Shown here: positions 17,183-26,072 of the stretch, one piece after another | Numbering within the stretch: the first letter of the stretch is position 1 | Layout: each line of letters opens with the position of its first letter | Origin: JAJYUU01 sp035472835 | GTDB taxonomy: Bacteria > Actinomycetota > Actinomycetes > Streptosporangiales > Streptosporangiaceae | Direction: 5' to 3' | DNA length: 64,000 bases | Assembly (NCBI GenBank): GCA_035472835.1 | Contig: DATIOU010000203.1 | Span: 1 to 64,000 of the forward strand | Position numbers and translations under genes: made by a program | Notes under the pieces: model-generated | Database searches by the model: none | What the model saw: the letters and a program-made list of their open reading frames with translations, nothing else | Told to the model about the DNA's origin: nothing

Positions 17183-17553
17183 CCGCCGCCCGGTTCTCCG
17201 GCGCGGCGCCGGGATCGAGCGCTACGCCATCCGCGACTGACGCGCCAGTCATCGCCAGCTTAGCCTGCGAGCGCCCTGAGCCGCCTGCGAGCGCCCTGAG
17301 CCACCTGCGACCAGGCCCGGCTGCGCGAACACCCCGCCACGCGGCGACTGGCCACTCCTGCTCCGCCCGACGGTGTAGGTGTTGAGTGGCCAAATCGGAC
17401 GGTCGTAGGTGTTCGGTTAGCACGAATTACGCATATCCTCCAGAAAAGCCCACCTAGCACCTACAACCTCGACCGAGGCGCCTCGTCGCCGGACCATATC
17501 GCCGCGACATCTACGGCATTTCGGCCTGCGCCTGCGGATGGGACACTTGCCCG
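17183..17553. other. Intergenic region rich in short repeats
   Basis: No gene is seen in these 371 bases. They hold a 20-bp tandem duplication at 17263-17302, a 9-bp inverted repeat TGGCCACTC (17349-17357) / GAGTGGCCA (17384-17392), and GTAGGTGTT twice at 17375-17383 and 17405-17413. A third, inverted, near-copy CACCTACAAC lies at 17458-17467. The second half probably carries the EamA promoter. Confidence 0.6.
17263..17302. repeat. 20-bp tandem duplication
   Basis: Two exact copies of a 20-base unit beginning GCCTGCGAGCGCCC lie head to tail, followed by a decayed partial third copy from 17303. It is intergenic. Its function is unknown and it may simply be a slippage product. Confidence 0.9.
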
Positions 17554-18522
17554 GTGGCCGATGAGCAGTCGCCAATCCCGGACAGCCGGCCGGCCGCTCG
17601 GACTGGCGGGGCCGTCGTGGTGTTGCTCGGCGCCGCCGCCTGGGGGAGCACCGGCACGGCGGCGCACTTTGCCCCGGCGACCGCGACCAGCGCGTCGATC
17701 GGCGCGGCAAGGATCGCGCTTGGCGGCCTGCTGCTGCTGGCGGTCGCGACCTCCACGCGAGCGCGCCGTCTCGCAGTGCGTCGCCTGCTGCGGGCCGGAA
17801 CGACGCGGCGCATGGCGATCATCGCGGCCGCCGTGGCGGTGGCCGGATACCAGTTGTGCTTCTTCGCCGCCGTCAGATCGACCGGCGTGGCGATCGGCAC
17901 GGTCGTGGCGATCGGCAGTGCGCCCGTCCTGACCGGCGCGCTCAGCAGGCTCACGGGCGGCCCGCTTCTGGATGGGCGGTGGATGGCTGCCACGGTGGCC
18001 GCGGTCGCCGGATGCGCAGTGCTGGTGACCAGCGGGCAGACGGCGGGCGTCAGCGTCGCCGGCGTTGGCCTCGCCGTCGCGGCCGGGCTCTGCTACGCGA
18101 TTTACGCGGTCACGGCGGCACGGCTGATCAGCGCGGACAATCCGGAGTCTGCGGTGATGGGCTTGCTCTTCGGCGGGGCGGCTGTGCTCCTGGCCCCGGT
18201 CCTGGCCGCCGGGTCGCCGGGCTGGCTACTGACAGGCCGCGGGCTGGCCGTGACGGCATACCTGGGGATCGTCACCACGGCGCTGGCGTATTTGTCCTAC
18301 GGGCGCGGCTTGCGCACGGTGTCCGCGCCCGTCGCGGTCACGCTGGGCCTCGCCGAGCCAGTCGTGGCTGCCATCCTCGGGCTCGTCGTGCTGGGCGAGC
18401 GGCTCACCGCGACCGACGTCGTCGGCTTGGTCCTCGTCGGCCTGGGCCTGGCGACTCTCGTCGGCGGTCCGCGTCTAGCCGCTAGCCCCAGCCGGCTTAG
18501 CAGCCCTGGCAAGCCGGGCTGA
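17554..18522 (+). CDS. EamA/DMT-family transporter
   Basis: A 322-residue membrane protein with ten predicted helices in two EamA halves. The first half is seen from AAAWGSTGTAAHFAP, and the second ends in the typical APVAVTLGLAEPVVAAILGLVVLGE. DMT transporters move small metabolites or drugs. The substrate cannot be read from sequence. The GTG 17554 start is supported by the hydrophobic onset about 20 residues in. Confidence 0.9.
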   Translation: MADEQSPIPDSRPAARTGGAVVVLLGAAAWGSTGTAAHFAPATATSASIGAARIALGGLLLLAVATSTRARRLAVRRLLRAGTTRRMAIIAAAVAVAGYQLCFFAAVRSTGVAIGTVVAIGSAPVLTGALSRLTGGPLLDGRWMAATVAAVAGCAVLVTSGQTAGVSVAGVGLAVAAGLCYAIYAVTAARLISADNPESAVMGLLFGGAAVLLAPVLAAGSPGWLLTGRGLAVTAYLGIVTTALAYLSYGRGLRTVSAPVAVTLGLAEPVVAAILGLVVLGERLTATDVVGLVLVGLGLATLVGGPRLAASPSRLSSPGKPG

Positions 18523-18537
18523 CGATGGTCACCTGAC

Positions 18538-18585
18538 TGCCCAGATTCGCACGTGAGCAGAACTGGGCAATCTTGACACTGGGCA
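18538..18585. terminator. Possible terminator between convergent genes
   Basis: TGCCCAG (18538-18544) pairs with CTGGGCA at 18563-18569, and a second CTGGGCA follows at 18579-18585. The hairpin lies in the 74 bases between the ends of the EamA gene and the large convergent membrane-protein gene. The stem is only 7 bp with an 18-base loop and no T-run, so the call is weak. Confidence 0.35.
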
Positions 18586-18596
18586 ACAAAACCGAG

Positions 18597-21500
18597 TCAG
18601 CGCATCGCGCCGACGGTCTTGCGCAACGTGCTGAGGTTACGGAGGCGAGCTTCGTAGGTAGCGCCGGCCCAGAGCAGGATCGTGCCCGTGATCGCAATCG
18701 GTAGCCAGGTCGGCACCGTCTCGGCAAGTCGGCGGATCGGCGGTGCTAGCTCGTGACCCGCATCTAGCGCCGCTACGACGGCGCCGATCAGCAACGGCGC
18801 CTGTAGGCGCAGCCGCGCTCCGGTCAACGTGATCGCGGCCGCCCCGAGGCCAAGCGACAGCGGCCGGACCCAGCCATGGTCTTGCCACAGGGCGATCAGG
18901 CTCGGCAGGAGCAAGAGCGCCAGCCCAGGTCCGTACGTGAGCCAGGAGCTCAGCCGGCGTCTGCGGCGCGCCAGCTGCCAGCCGTACGCGATCCCCGCAG
19001 CCGCCGCAGGCACCGTGTATGCCTCGGGTGTACCGACTCCAGCGGCGCGAAGCCGGACACACCAGGCCGCCTCACACAGGGCGACGCCGATCCAGCAGGC
19101 CCCCCGCCGGTCGGCGCGGACGGCCACGCCCGCGCAGATCAGGCCGGCCGCCGCGAGAGCCGCGCTCGCAGGTCCGGGTCGGCTCAGGCACTGGGCTGTC
19201 CCGGCGATGACCGCGAGCCAGGCCCCTACTTCGATCGCGGTCGAAGCGCGAGGCATCTGCTTCGCGCGACCGAGCACGGCGGAGCCCTCGAGCTTTTCGC
19301 CCTGGCGTCGCACCGAGCTCAGGTACCCCGCCGCGATATGGGCGATGGCCGCGACGCCCAGGACCGCGAGCCCGGCTTGCCATGCAGCGCCACCGGCCGC
19401 GAAAGCCGCGGCTTCGGCGAGCGCGGCTGCCGACAGTACGCCCAGGCATGCTGACACAGCCCGCACCTCTGGCCGTCGCGCCAGCCAACCGCACAGCACG
19501 TAGGCAACAGCCAGGCAGCCGAGCACTATCAGCGTCGGCGCTGGCGCCGCGAGCGCCCAGGCGAGCGCGAGCACGGCGGCAGCAAGAGCTGCTCCGGCTG
19601 GCGCGAGACTCCGGCTAACCGCTGTCCATGCGGTGAGCGCGACCGCCAAGACAAGCAGCAGTCCCACCATGAGCCCGAACCGGAGGCTGCTCGCTAGTCC
19701 GGTCGGCGCCACGACTATCGGCAGCGCGACTGCGACCGTATTCAGGCTCGTTTGCCCGCCGCGCCAGGCTCCGGCAGCGGTCGCGACCGCGACGGCGCAG
19801 CCAAGCGCGACGATGACCGCCAGCGCGAGGCCGGGAATCGGCGCCTCGGTCAGGCCATGCCATGGCCGCCCGAGCTGCGCGTATGGCCGGAACAAGGCCA
19901 GCGCGAGCGGGCGTCCGTCGGCGGTGATCGCGGCGCACGCGGCGAGCAGTGCGCCGCAGCTGATGGCGACCCGCTGACGTCCGGTCCGCAGCCAGGCGGC
20001 CGAGCTGGCGGCTAGGGCAGCGACGGCGGCGAGGACTGCAAATGCGACGGCATGCTGAGCCGTCAGCACGGCGGCGAGCAGCGCAACCAGGCCGGCGGCG
20101 ACGTCGAGGACAATTGCGTGGCTCGGGCGCGCGCGGCGCAGGAGCGTCGCTATCCCGACGGCGGCGACGGCAACGCCGAGCACCGCGAACGCTGTGTCCT
20201 CCACCGGCGAGCCGGTCGCGAGCGGGACCGCGCATGCCAGGCCAGTCGCGGTGGCAACAGCACATCCAGCCGCGATCCGGCCCGCGACCGCGGCAGAGGC
20301 CGCGACGAGACTGCAGATAACCGTAAGCGCGGCGAATTCGACGATCGTCGCGGCGGGCCAGGTCAGCGACCACAGGATGGCGCTTAGCGCGAGCCCCATT
20401 CCGCTGCACGAGGCGGCCATGGCAACCGCACCCTCTCGCGGGGATCTGATCAGCCCGCTCGCGCCGAGCATCGTCGCGCCTGCTGCCGTCAGCACGGCCA
20501 GCCCTGCCCAGCCGGCAAATCCAGCAGCCGGGATCGAACCGGCGGCTAGCGCGGCAATCGCCACCGCCGCCGGGCGCAGCCACGGCTGGCCCGGTCGGGG
20601 GAGCACCCAGCACGCCAGGCTGACGACTCCGAGGACGATCGCCGGCGCCAGCGTCCCGGCCAGGTGGCTGGTGGCAGTCAGCGGCGGCGGGAAGGTCGGG
20701 CCTGACCACGGGTCAGCGAGCGTATGCAGCGGGAACATGCCGGAAAGGGCGGCCGGAAGTTCGATGAGACCCGTGGCACCCGCGATTGCGGCCGATCCGG
20801 CGGCTGCGAGCCACAGGATGGCTGCCGGTCCGAGCGATCCGGCGCGCTCCGCGGCAGATTCGCGTGAGCTGCCAACTCGAGCGAGCAGGCGAGCGCCGAC
20901 GGCTACGACCGCGCCGGCCAGCGTGACCGGCACCACGTGCCAGCGCGAATGGAGGTCGGCGGCCTCGGGCAGAGCCAGCCCGATGGCCAGGAGCCCGCCC
21001 GATGCAACCGCAATTGCCCGAGCCGGCACCCAAGGCACTGCGCTCCTGGCCAGCAGACCAACTCCGACGACGCCAGCGGTGACGAGAACCGCTGACGTCC
21101 AGAACCTGGCTGGCAGGCTCGGTTGCACCGCGAGCGACGTCGTCGCGCCGAGCGCGATTGCCGCGACCCATGTCACGGTCGCGGCAATCGAGCTCGTCAC
21201 TGCCACGTCGGAGTGCGCGTCGCGCTTCGTCCAGCGGCTGATACCAAGGTCAGCAGCCGAGGTTAGGACCAGCGCAAGGGCAGTAGGTCCGGCGATCGGA
21301 GTTCCGCCAACCGCGCGCGCCATCGCCATAGCGGCGATCGCGCACGGCAATTGGCCCGCCACGATCGCCGCCAGCCGCGGGATCCTCAGTCGAGTAGCGA
21401 GGCCATAGGCAGCCCATAGGGCCGCCAGGGCGGCAAGCGTTGCCGCGAGCGCAACCAGTCCGCGTACCGGGAACAGCCGCTCGAGCAGGTATACATCGGC

Positions 21501-22088
21501 AAGCGTCAGCGCGAGCCCGACAGCAGCCACTGCCTCGGCTGTCGCGCTGAGGTGACGCCGCCTGAGCCACAGGGGCATGACCAGCACGACCGCGGTCAAC
21601 GCGAGCAAGATCGCGCAACGGCCAGCGGGGCGGACGCTGCTCCAGTTCGCCACCGTGAACGCAGTCGTTGCGATCACGACCAGCGTCGCGCCGGCCGCGA
21701 GCAGCAGGCGGCCCGCCGTCCGGCGAGACATCTCGGGCTCGGCCGGTTCGCTTCCCGTCGCCGCGTTCCTGGGCGGCTTGGGGGGCGGGAGCGTGCGCTG
21801 CGCAGGCCCGGCACGACCGGGCGCGTGCGACGGCGATCCGCTGGCGCGGTCGGCGGTGCCGTGGACGAGGTCCGCCAGCAGCACCGTCCTGCGGTTGTAC
21901 AGCCAGGTCCTTGCCTCGTCGATGCGCCGCAGTTCACTGTCGATCAAGCGCAGCTCGGAGGCGTGGTCGCCCGCTAGCCAGATTCCGCACGCGGGACAGC
22001 TCGGGCTGTCGACGGGAGTACCGCACGCCGGACAGCGAGCGATCGGCACGAAGCGCTCGGACTTTGCGTCGAGGTCCATGCCAAGCAT
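18597..22088 (-). CDS. Giant multi-pass membrane protein, SCO7613 C-terminal-domain type
   Basis: A 1163-residue protein. A zinc ribbon lies at the N-terminus (C19, C22, C31, C34: CPACGTPVDSPSCPACG), followed by a short helical linker with EARTWLYNRRTVLLADL. From about residue 125 to the end there are some 30 very Ala/Leu/Val-rich membrane helices. This layout matches the actinobacterial 'SCO7613 C-terminal domain-containing membrane protein' family, of unknown function. The start is ATG 22088, or ATG three codons later. It is divergent from the sensor kinase gene with 133 bases between. Confidence 0.85.
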   Translation of the reverse strand: MLGMDLDAKSERFVPIARCPACGTPVDSPSCPACGIWLAGDHASELRLIDSELRRIDEARTWLYNRRTVLLADLVHGTADRASGSPSHAPGRAGPAQRTLPPPKPPRNAATGSEPAEPEMSRRTAGRLLLAAGATLVVIATTAFTVANWSSVRPAGRCAILLALTAVVLVMPLWLRRRHLSATAEAVAAVGLALTLADVYLLERLFPVRGLVALAATLAALAALWAAYGLATRLRIPRLAAIVAGQLPCAIAAMAMARAVGGTPIAGPTALALVLTSAADLGISRWTKRDAHSDVAVTSSIAATVTWVAAIALGATTSLAVQPSLPARFWTSAVLVTAGVVGVGLLARSAVPWVPARAIAVASGGLLAIGLALPEAADLHSRWHVVPVTLAGAVVAVGARLLARVGSSRESAAERAGSLGPAAILWLAAAGSAAIAGATGLIELPAALSGMFPLHTLADPWSGPTFPPPLTATSHLAGTLAPAIVLGVVSLACWVLPRPGQPWLRPAAVAIAALAAGSIPAAGFAGWAGLAVLTAAGATMLGASGLIRSPREGAVAMAASCSGMGLALSAILWSLTWPAATIVEFAALTVICSLVAASAAVAGRIAAGCAVATATGLACAVPLATGSPVEDTAFAVLGVAVAAVGIATLLRRARPSHAIVLDVAAGLVALLAAVLTAQHAVAFAVLAAVAALAASSAAWLRTGRQRVAISCGALLAACAAITADGRPLALALFRPYAQLGRPWHGLTEAPIPGLALAVIVALGCAVAVATAAGAWRGGQTSLNTVAVALPIVVAPTGLASSLRFGLMVGLLLVLAVALTAWTAVSRSLAPAGAALAAAVLALAWALAAPAPTLIVLGCLAVAYVLCGWLARRPEVRAVSACLGVLSAAALAEAAAFAAGGAAWQAGLAVLGVAAIAHIAAGYLSSVRRQGEKLEGSAVLGRAKQMPRASTAIEVGAWLAVIAGTAQCLSRPGPASAALAAAGLICAGVAVRADRRGACWIGVALCEAAWCVRLRAAGVGTPEAYTVPAAAAGIAYGWQLARRRRRLSSWLTYGPGLALLLLPSLIALWQDHGWVRPLSLGLGAAAITLTGARLRLQAPLLIGAVVAALDAGHELAPPIRRLAETVPTWLPIAITGTILLWAGATYEARLRNLSTLRKTVGAMR

Positions 22089-22221
22089 GCTGCTGCGATC
22101 GCCATGCGCGCGGCATCCGTCGGGCTACCCTAATGATGACGTGCCGCTACCTAGTTACTTCTGAGTACCCGAGCCTAGGAGCTGGTAGCAGGTCCGTAAC
22201 CGAGCGGAGGACGTCGCTGCG

Positions 22222-23349
22222 GTGGCTGTCGTGAGCCTTCAGGCGCCGCTGTGGCGATCGATCGCGGCCTTCAGGTTCGCCTCGCTGGGTTATGCAGCCA
22301 TCCTGCTCGTGATCCGGCACGACAAGTACGCCCACTGGGGATGGGCGTGGGCGGTGCTCGCCGGCATGACCATGTGGACCATAGTGAGCACCGTCGCGTA
22401 CGCGGTACCCGAGCGGCGAACCCGCTCACTCCTTGCTGCCGACCTGATCATCACGTCCGCGGCGGTGCTGTCTACAGCACTGGTGCAGTACGCGAACAGC
22501 ACCAGCATCGGGGTCATGCCCGTCACCGCCACCTGGCTGGCCGGTCCGGCGCTGGCGTGGGCCGTCGTCGGCGGCGCGACGGCTGGCGCAGCCGCCGCGG
22601 TCGTCATCGGCGGCTGCGCCGTGCTGCTGCGCGGCGGCTTCCAGGGCACGGCTCTTGACGGCCCCATCATCTTGCTGATGGCGGCCGTCTTGGTGGGCTA
22701 CATTTCCACGCTCACCGCCCGCGCCGAGCAGGCGCTGCAGCGCGCTACCGAAATCGAGGCGGCCAGCCGGGAACGTGAGCGACTCGCCCGCACCATCCAC
22801 GACTCGGTCCTGCAGGTCCTGGCCATGGTGCAACGGCGCGGGGCCGAAGCTGGCGGCGCGGCGGCCGAAATCGGGCGGCTGGCTGGCGAACAGGAAGCGG
22901 CGCTGCGCGCCCTGGTAACCGGCGGTGGGCAGGTCTTGTCGCTGGCCGGCGAGCTAGACCTGAGTGCCATTCTGGCCGGGGAAGCGTCCTCAGAAGTGTC
23001 CGTGGTGACGCCAGCCGAACCCGTTCTGCTGGCCCAGCGGTCAGCAGAAGAGACAGCGGCCGCGGTACGGGCGGCGATCGACAACGTGCGGCGGCATTGC
23101 GGTGACTCGGCAAAGGCGTGGGTGCTCGTCGACGATGAGGGCGCCGAGGTGAGCGTGACTATCAGGGACGATGGGCCAGGCGTGTCGCCAAGCCGGCTCG
23201 CCGAGGCCGCGGCCGAGGGTCGGCTCGGCGTCACTCACGCCATCCGAGGGCGGATCCGTGACCTCGGCGGTTCCGCCGATATCGACAGCACTCCCGGCGT
23301 CGGCACCGAGGTCCGGCTCCGGGTGCCACGGTCGAGTCCGCGGGCTTAG
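22222..23349 (+). CDS. Sensor histidine kinase, MacS-like
   Basis: A 375-residue membrane sensor of a two-component system. The N-terminal 165 residues contain about five membrane helices and resemble the DUF5931 domain of MacS kinases (LWRSIAAFRFASLGYAAILLV). The phosphoacceptor is H193 in TIHDSVLQVLAMV, the HisKA_3 style of NarL-partner kinases. The ATPase domain shows the N-box IDNVRRHC, G1 DDGPG, and GLG-like GRLGV. GTG 22222 is the likely start. The cognate regulator follows after nine bases. Confidence 0.92.
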   Translation: MAVVSLQAPLWRSIAAFRFASLGYAAILLVIRHDKYAHWGWAWAVLAGMTMWTIVSTVAYAVPERRTRSLLAADLIITSAAVLSTALVQYANSTSIGVMPVTATWLAGPALAWAVVGGATAGAAAAVVIGGCAVLLRGGFQGTALDGPIILLMAAVLVGYISTLTARAEQALQRATEIEAASRERERLARTIHDSVLQVLAMVQRRGAEAGGAAAEIGRLAGEQEAALRALVTGGGQVLSLAGELDLSAILAGEASSEVSVVTPAEPVLLAQRSAEETAAAVRAAIDNVRRHCGDSAKAWVLVDDEGAEVSVTIRDDGPGVSPSRLAEAAAEGRLGVTHAIRGRIRDLGGSADIDSTPGVGTEVRLRVPRSSPRA

Positions 23350-23358
23350 GCTCAAGCC

Positions 23359-24024
23359 GTGACGCCCCAGGAGCAACCGGCGATTCGGGTGATGGTCGTC
23401 GACGATCACCCGATGTGGCGCGACGCGGTCAGCCGCGACCTTGCCGATGCTGGCTTCGAAGTCGTCGCGGCGGTCGGCGAGGGGACACAGGCCATGCAGA
23501 TCGCCGCTGCGGTGCGGCCGGACGTCGTCGCCCTTGACCTTCAGCTACCTGACGTTCCTGGCGTCGATGTCACCCGTGGACTCCTCGCTGCGTTTCCGCC
23601 GGCCCGGGTGCTCATCTTGTCGGCGAGCGGCGAGCACCGTGATGTACTCGATGCCGTCAAGGCAGGCGCGGCCGGGTACATCCTTAAGTCAGCGAGCCGG
23701 GCCGAGTTCCTCGACGCGGTCCGGCGGACGGCGGCCGGCGAGCCGGTGTTCTCCCCAGGGCTCGCCGGGCTGGTGCTCGGCGAATTCCGCCGGCTCGCTG
23801 CCAGCCCGGCTCCGGACACGCCGCGACTCACCGAGCGGGAAGCCGAGATCTTGCAGATGGTAGGCACCGGCCTTTCCTACCGGCAGATCGCCGACCGCCT
23901 TGTCCTGTCCCATCGGACGGTGCAGAACCACGTGCAGAACACGCTGACCAAGCTCCAGTTGCACAACCGGGTCGACCTTGTCCGGTATGTGATCGAGCAC
24001 GGCTTGGGCTCGGACCGACCCTGA
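23359..24024 (+). CDS. NarL/FixJ-family response regulator, MacR-like
   Basis: A 221-residue DNA-binding regulator. The receiver domain has acidic residues D15 and D16, the phosphorylation site D60 (VALDLQLPD) and the lysine in GYILKSAS. The C-terminal LuxR-type HTH is TEREAEILQMVGTGLSYRQIADRLVLSHRTVQNHVQNTLTKL. It is in an operon with the kinase upstream. In Streptomyces, MacRS controls membrane and secreted proteins; whether that applies here is inference. Confidence 0.93.
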   Translation: MTPQEQPAIRVMVVDDHPMWRDAVSRDLADAGFEVVAAVGEGTQAMQIAAAVRPDVVALDLQLPDVPGVDVTRGLLAAFPPARVLILSASGEHRDVLDAVKAGAAGYILKSASRAEFLDAVRRTAAGEPVFSPGLAGLVLGEFRRLAASPAPDTPRLTEREAEILQMVGTGLSYRQIADRLVLSHRTVQNHVQNTLTKLQLHNRVDLVRYVIEHGLGSDRP

Positions 24025-24064
24025 GCGGTTAGGGCAACAGCGGCGGGTAAGGCAGAATCGCCAC

Positions 24065-25045
24065 GTGGGAACCCCGTCACGTCCGCCCAATGCCCAGGTC
24101 CGGCGTCCAGCCGCCCAGGAGACAGCGGCACTGCCGGCCGGGGCTGCGAGCGAGTTCAGGTCCGGTTTCGCCTGCTTTGCCGGACGGCCAAACGTTGGCA
24201 AGTCCACGCTCATGAATGCCCTGGTCGGCGCGAAGGTCGCCATCACGAGCAGCAAGCCGCAGACCACCCGCCGCGCGATTCGCGGCATCGTCCACCGGCC
24301 CGATGCGCAGCTCGTGATTATCGACACGCCGGGGCTCCACCGGCCGCGGACCTTGTTCGGCGAGCGGCTCGACAGCCTGGCCCGATCCACCCTGACCGAG
24401 GTGGACGTGATCGGCTTCTGCATTCCGGCGAACGAGCGGATCGGGCCCGGCGACAAGTACCTGGCCGCAGAGCTCGCGGCGGTTACCCAAACTCCCGTCG
24501 TGGCGATCGTCACGAAAACAGATGAGGCTACGCGTGAGCACGTCGCCGCTCAGCTTGCAGCCGTGGGCGAGCTCGGCGACTTTGCCGACATCGTGCCTGT
24601 CTCGGCCGTTGGCGGTTTCCAGCTCGACGTGCTGGCTGACGTCCTCGTGTCGCACCTGCCGCCTGGCCGGCCGCTATACCCTGACGGCGATCTCACCGAC
24701 GAGCCGGAGCAGCGGCTCGTGGCCGAGCTGATTCGCGAGTCGATCCTCGAAGGCGTTCGGGACGAGCTGCCCCACTCCATCGCGGTGGTCGTCGACGAGA
24801 TGAGTCCGCGCGCGGGCCGCGGCGACCTCATCGATGTGCACGCGGTCATGTATGTCGAGCGCCCGAGCCAGAAGGCGATCGTGCTCGGGGCTAAAGGCGC
24901 CAGGCTGAAGGAAGTTGGCAGCGCCGCTCGGCAGCAGATCGAGGCTCTCCTCGGCAGCCGCGTCTACCTCGATCTGCGCATTAAGGTGGCGAAGGACTGG
25001 CAGCGCGACCCGCGCCAGCTGCGCCGCCTTGGCTTCTACGACTGA
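24065..25045 (+). CDS. era: GTPase Era
   Basis: A 326-residue GTPase that binds the 3' end of 16S rRNA and helps assemble the 30S subunit. G1 is GRPNVGKST at 40-48, G3 DTPGLH and G4 TKTD. The C-terminal KH domain shows GAKGARLKEVGSAARQQIE. The N-terminal 30 residues before the G domain are an extension often seen in actinobacteria. GTG 24065 is the start. Its end overlaps the end of the convergent GNAT gene by 10 bp. Confidence 0.97.
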   Translation: MGTPSRPPNAQVRRPAAQETAALPAGAASEFRSGFACFAGRPNVGKSTLMNALVGAKVAITSSKPQTTRRAIRGIVHRPDAQLVIIDTPGLHRPRTLFGERLDSLARSTLTEVDVIGFCIPANERIGPGDKYLAAELAAVTQTPVVAIVTKTDEATREHVAAQLAAVGELGDFADIVPVSAVGGFQLDVLADVLVSHLPPGRPLYPDGDLTDEPEQRLVAELIRESILEGVRDELPHSIAVVVDEMSPRAGRGDLIDVHAVMYVERPSQKAIVLGAKGARLKEVGSAARQQIEALLGSRVYLDLRIKVAKDWQRDPRQLRRLGFYD

Positions 25046-26046
25046 ACCAGGTCGAGCTCCCAGGCCCGGTAGACGCTGAGCACGGTGTAGCCGAGCTGCT
25101 CGTTAATCGCGATCATGTGCTCGTTGGCGCCAGCGTTGCCAGTCTGGATGTGCCGGATCCGCGGGTCGTGCTCGGCGAGGAAATCGAGCATAGCGATCTT
25201 GAGCAGCAGGCCGAGCCGGTGCCCCCGGTGCTGCGGCAGGACGGCCGTGAGCTGCTGGAAACCCCAGTCCGGCGTCTCGGCTTCGGTGATCACGGCGGTG
25301 AGCGCCGCCAGCCGGCCGGTGGCGTCGTGCCGGGCGGCGACGACGTAGCCGGTGAGGCCGTGCTTCAGCATCGTCTGCTCGGAGTGCCGAAGCCGTTCGG
25401 CATCCCACCCGGTGGGCTCCACGCCCTCGTCTCGTGGCGCATCCGCGATCGCGGCGTTGACCAGGACAACATCGTCGACGTACTCGTCTGGAGTCGGGCC
25501 GATCCACGACGCCAGCGAGTAACCGGCCGCGTGTGGCCGGGCGGCCCCGCGCAGGTCCGGTACCCGGGCGGCCAGCGCCGCGTCGATCTCCAGCACCCTG
25601 TCCACTTCGGCGATCCCCGGTCGCGCGCCCAGCGCCGCCGCGAATGCAGCGCCTGGCGAGTCATCTCTGGTGTAGCTGATGAGTCGTGACCTGCCCGCAC
25701 GACGGGCCTGCTCGCTGCAGTGCGCGATGATTTCCGTACCGATGCCGGCTCGTCGCCGAGCGGGATCGACGGCCACGATGCACGTCGCCATCGTCGGATT
25801 TTCCTTGTCCGGCAGCCGGAGCAAGTAACAGCCCACCGCGATACCAGCCTCATTGGTGACCAGCCAGGCCTGCAGCGGCGCTGGGTCGAATCCGCGCGCC
25901 CACTTGCCGGCGAACGAGTCGTAGGCCCAGCCAGGCTGGCCCGGATGATCGATGGGCCAGCCGGCCCTGGTCATGTCGAAGCAGGCGCGCAGCTTGCTGG
26001 CATCGGCCTGCGGGTCGAATCGTTCAATCAGCACCAGAGATCCCAT
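25036..26046 (-). CDS. Double GNAT-domain acetyltransferase
   Basis: A 336-residue protein made of two GNAT folds. The N-terminal motif A is CIVAVDPARRRAGIGTEII and the C-terminal one is LTAVLPQHRGHRLGLLLKIAMLDFL. Both keep the R/Q-x-x-G-x-G/A acetyl-CoA loop. This two-domain layout is common in actinobacteria and includes mycothiol synthase relatives, but no substrate can be assigned. A paralogue lies 26 bases upstream. Confidence 0.88.
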   Translation of the reverse strand: MGSLVLIERFDPQADASKLRACFDMTRAGWPIDHPGQPGWAYDSFAGKWARGFDPAPLQAWLVTNEAGIAVGCYLLRLPDKENPTMATCIVAVDPARRRAGIGTEIIAHCSEQARRAGRSRLISYTRDDSPGAAFAAALGARPGIAEVDRVLEIDAALAARVPDLRGAARPHAAGYSLASWIGPTPDEYVDDVVLVNAAIADAPRDEGVEPTGWDAERLRHSEQTMLKHGLTGYVVAARHDATGRLAALTAVITEAETPDWGFQQLTAVLPQHRGHRLGLLLKIAMLDFLAEHDPRIRHIQTGNAGANEHMIAINEQLGYTVLSVYRAWELDLVQS

Positions 26047-26072
26047 CTGCCATCGCCGCCGTCGTGGCTGGA

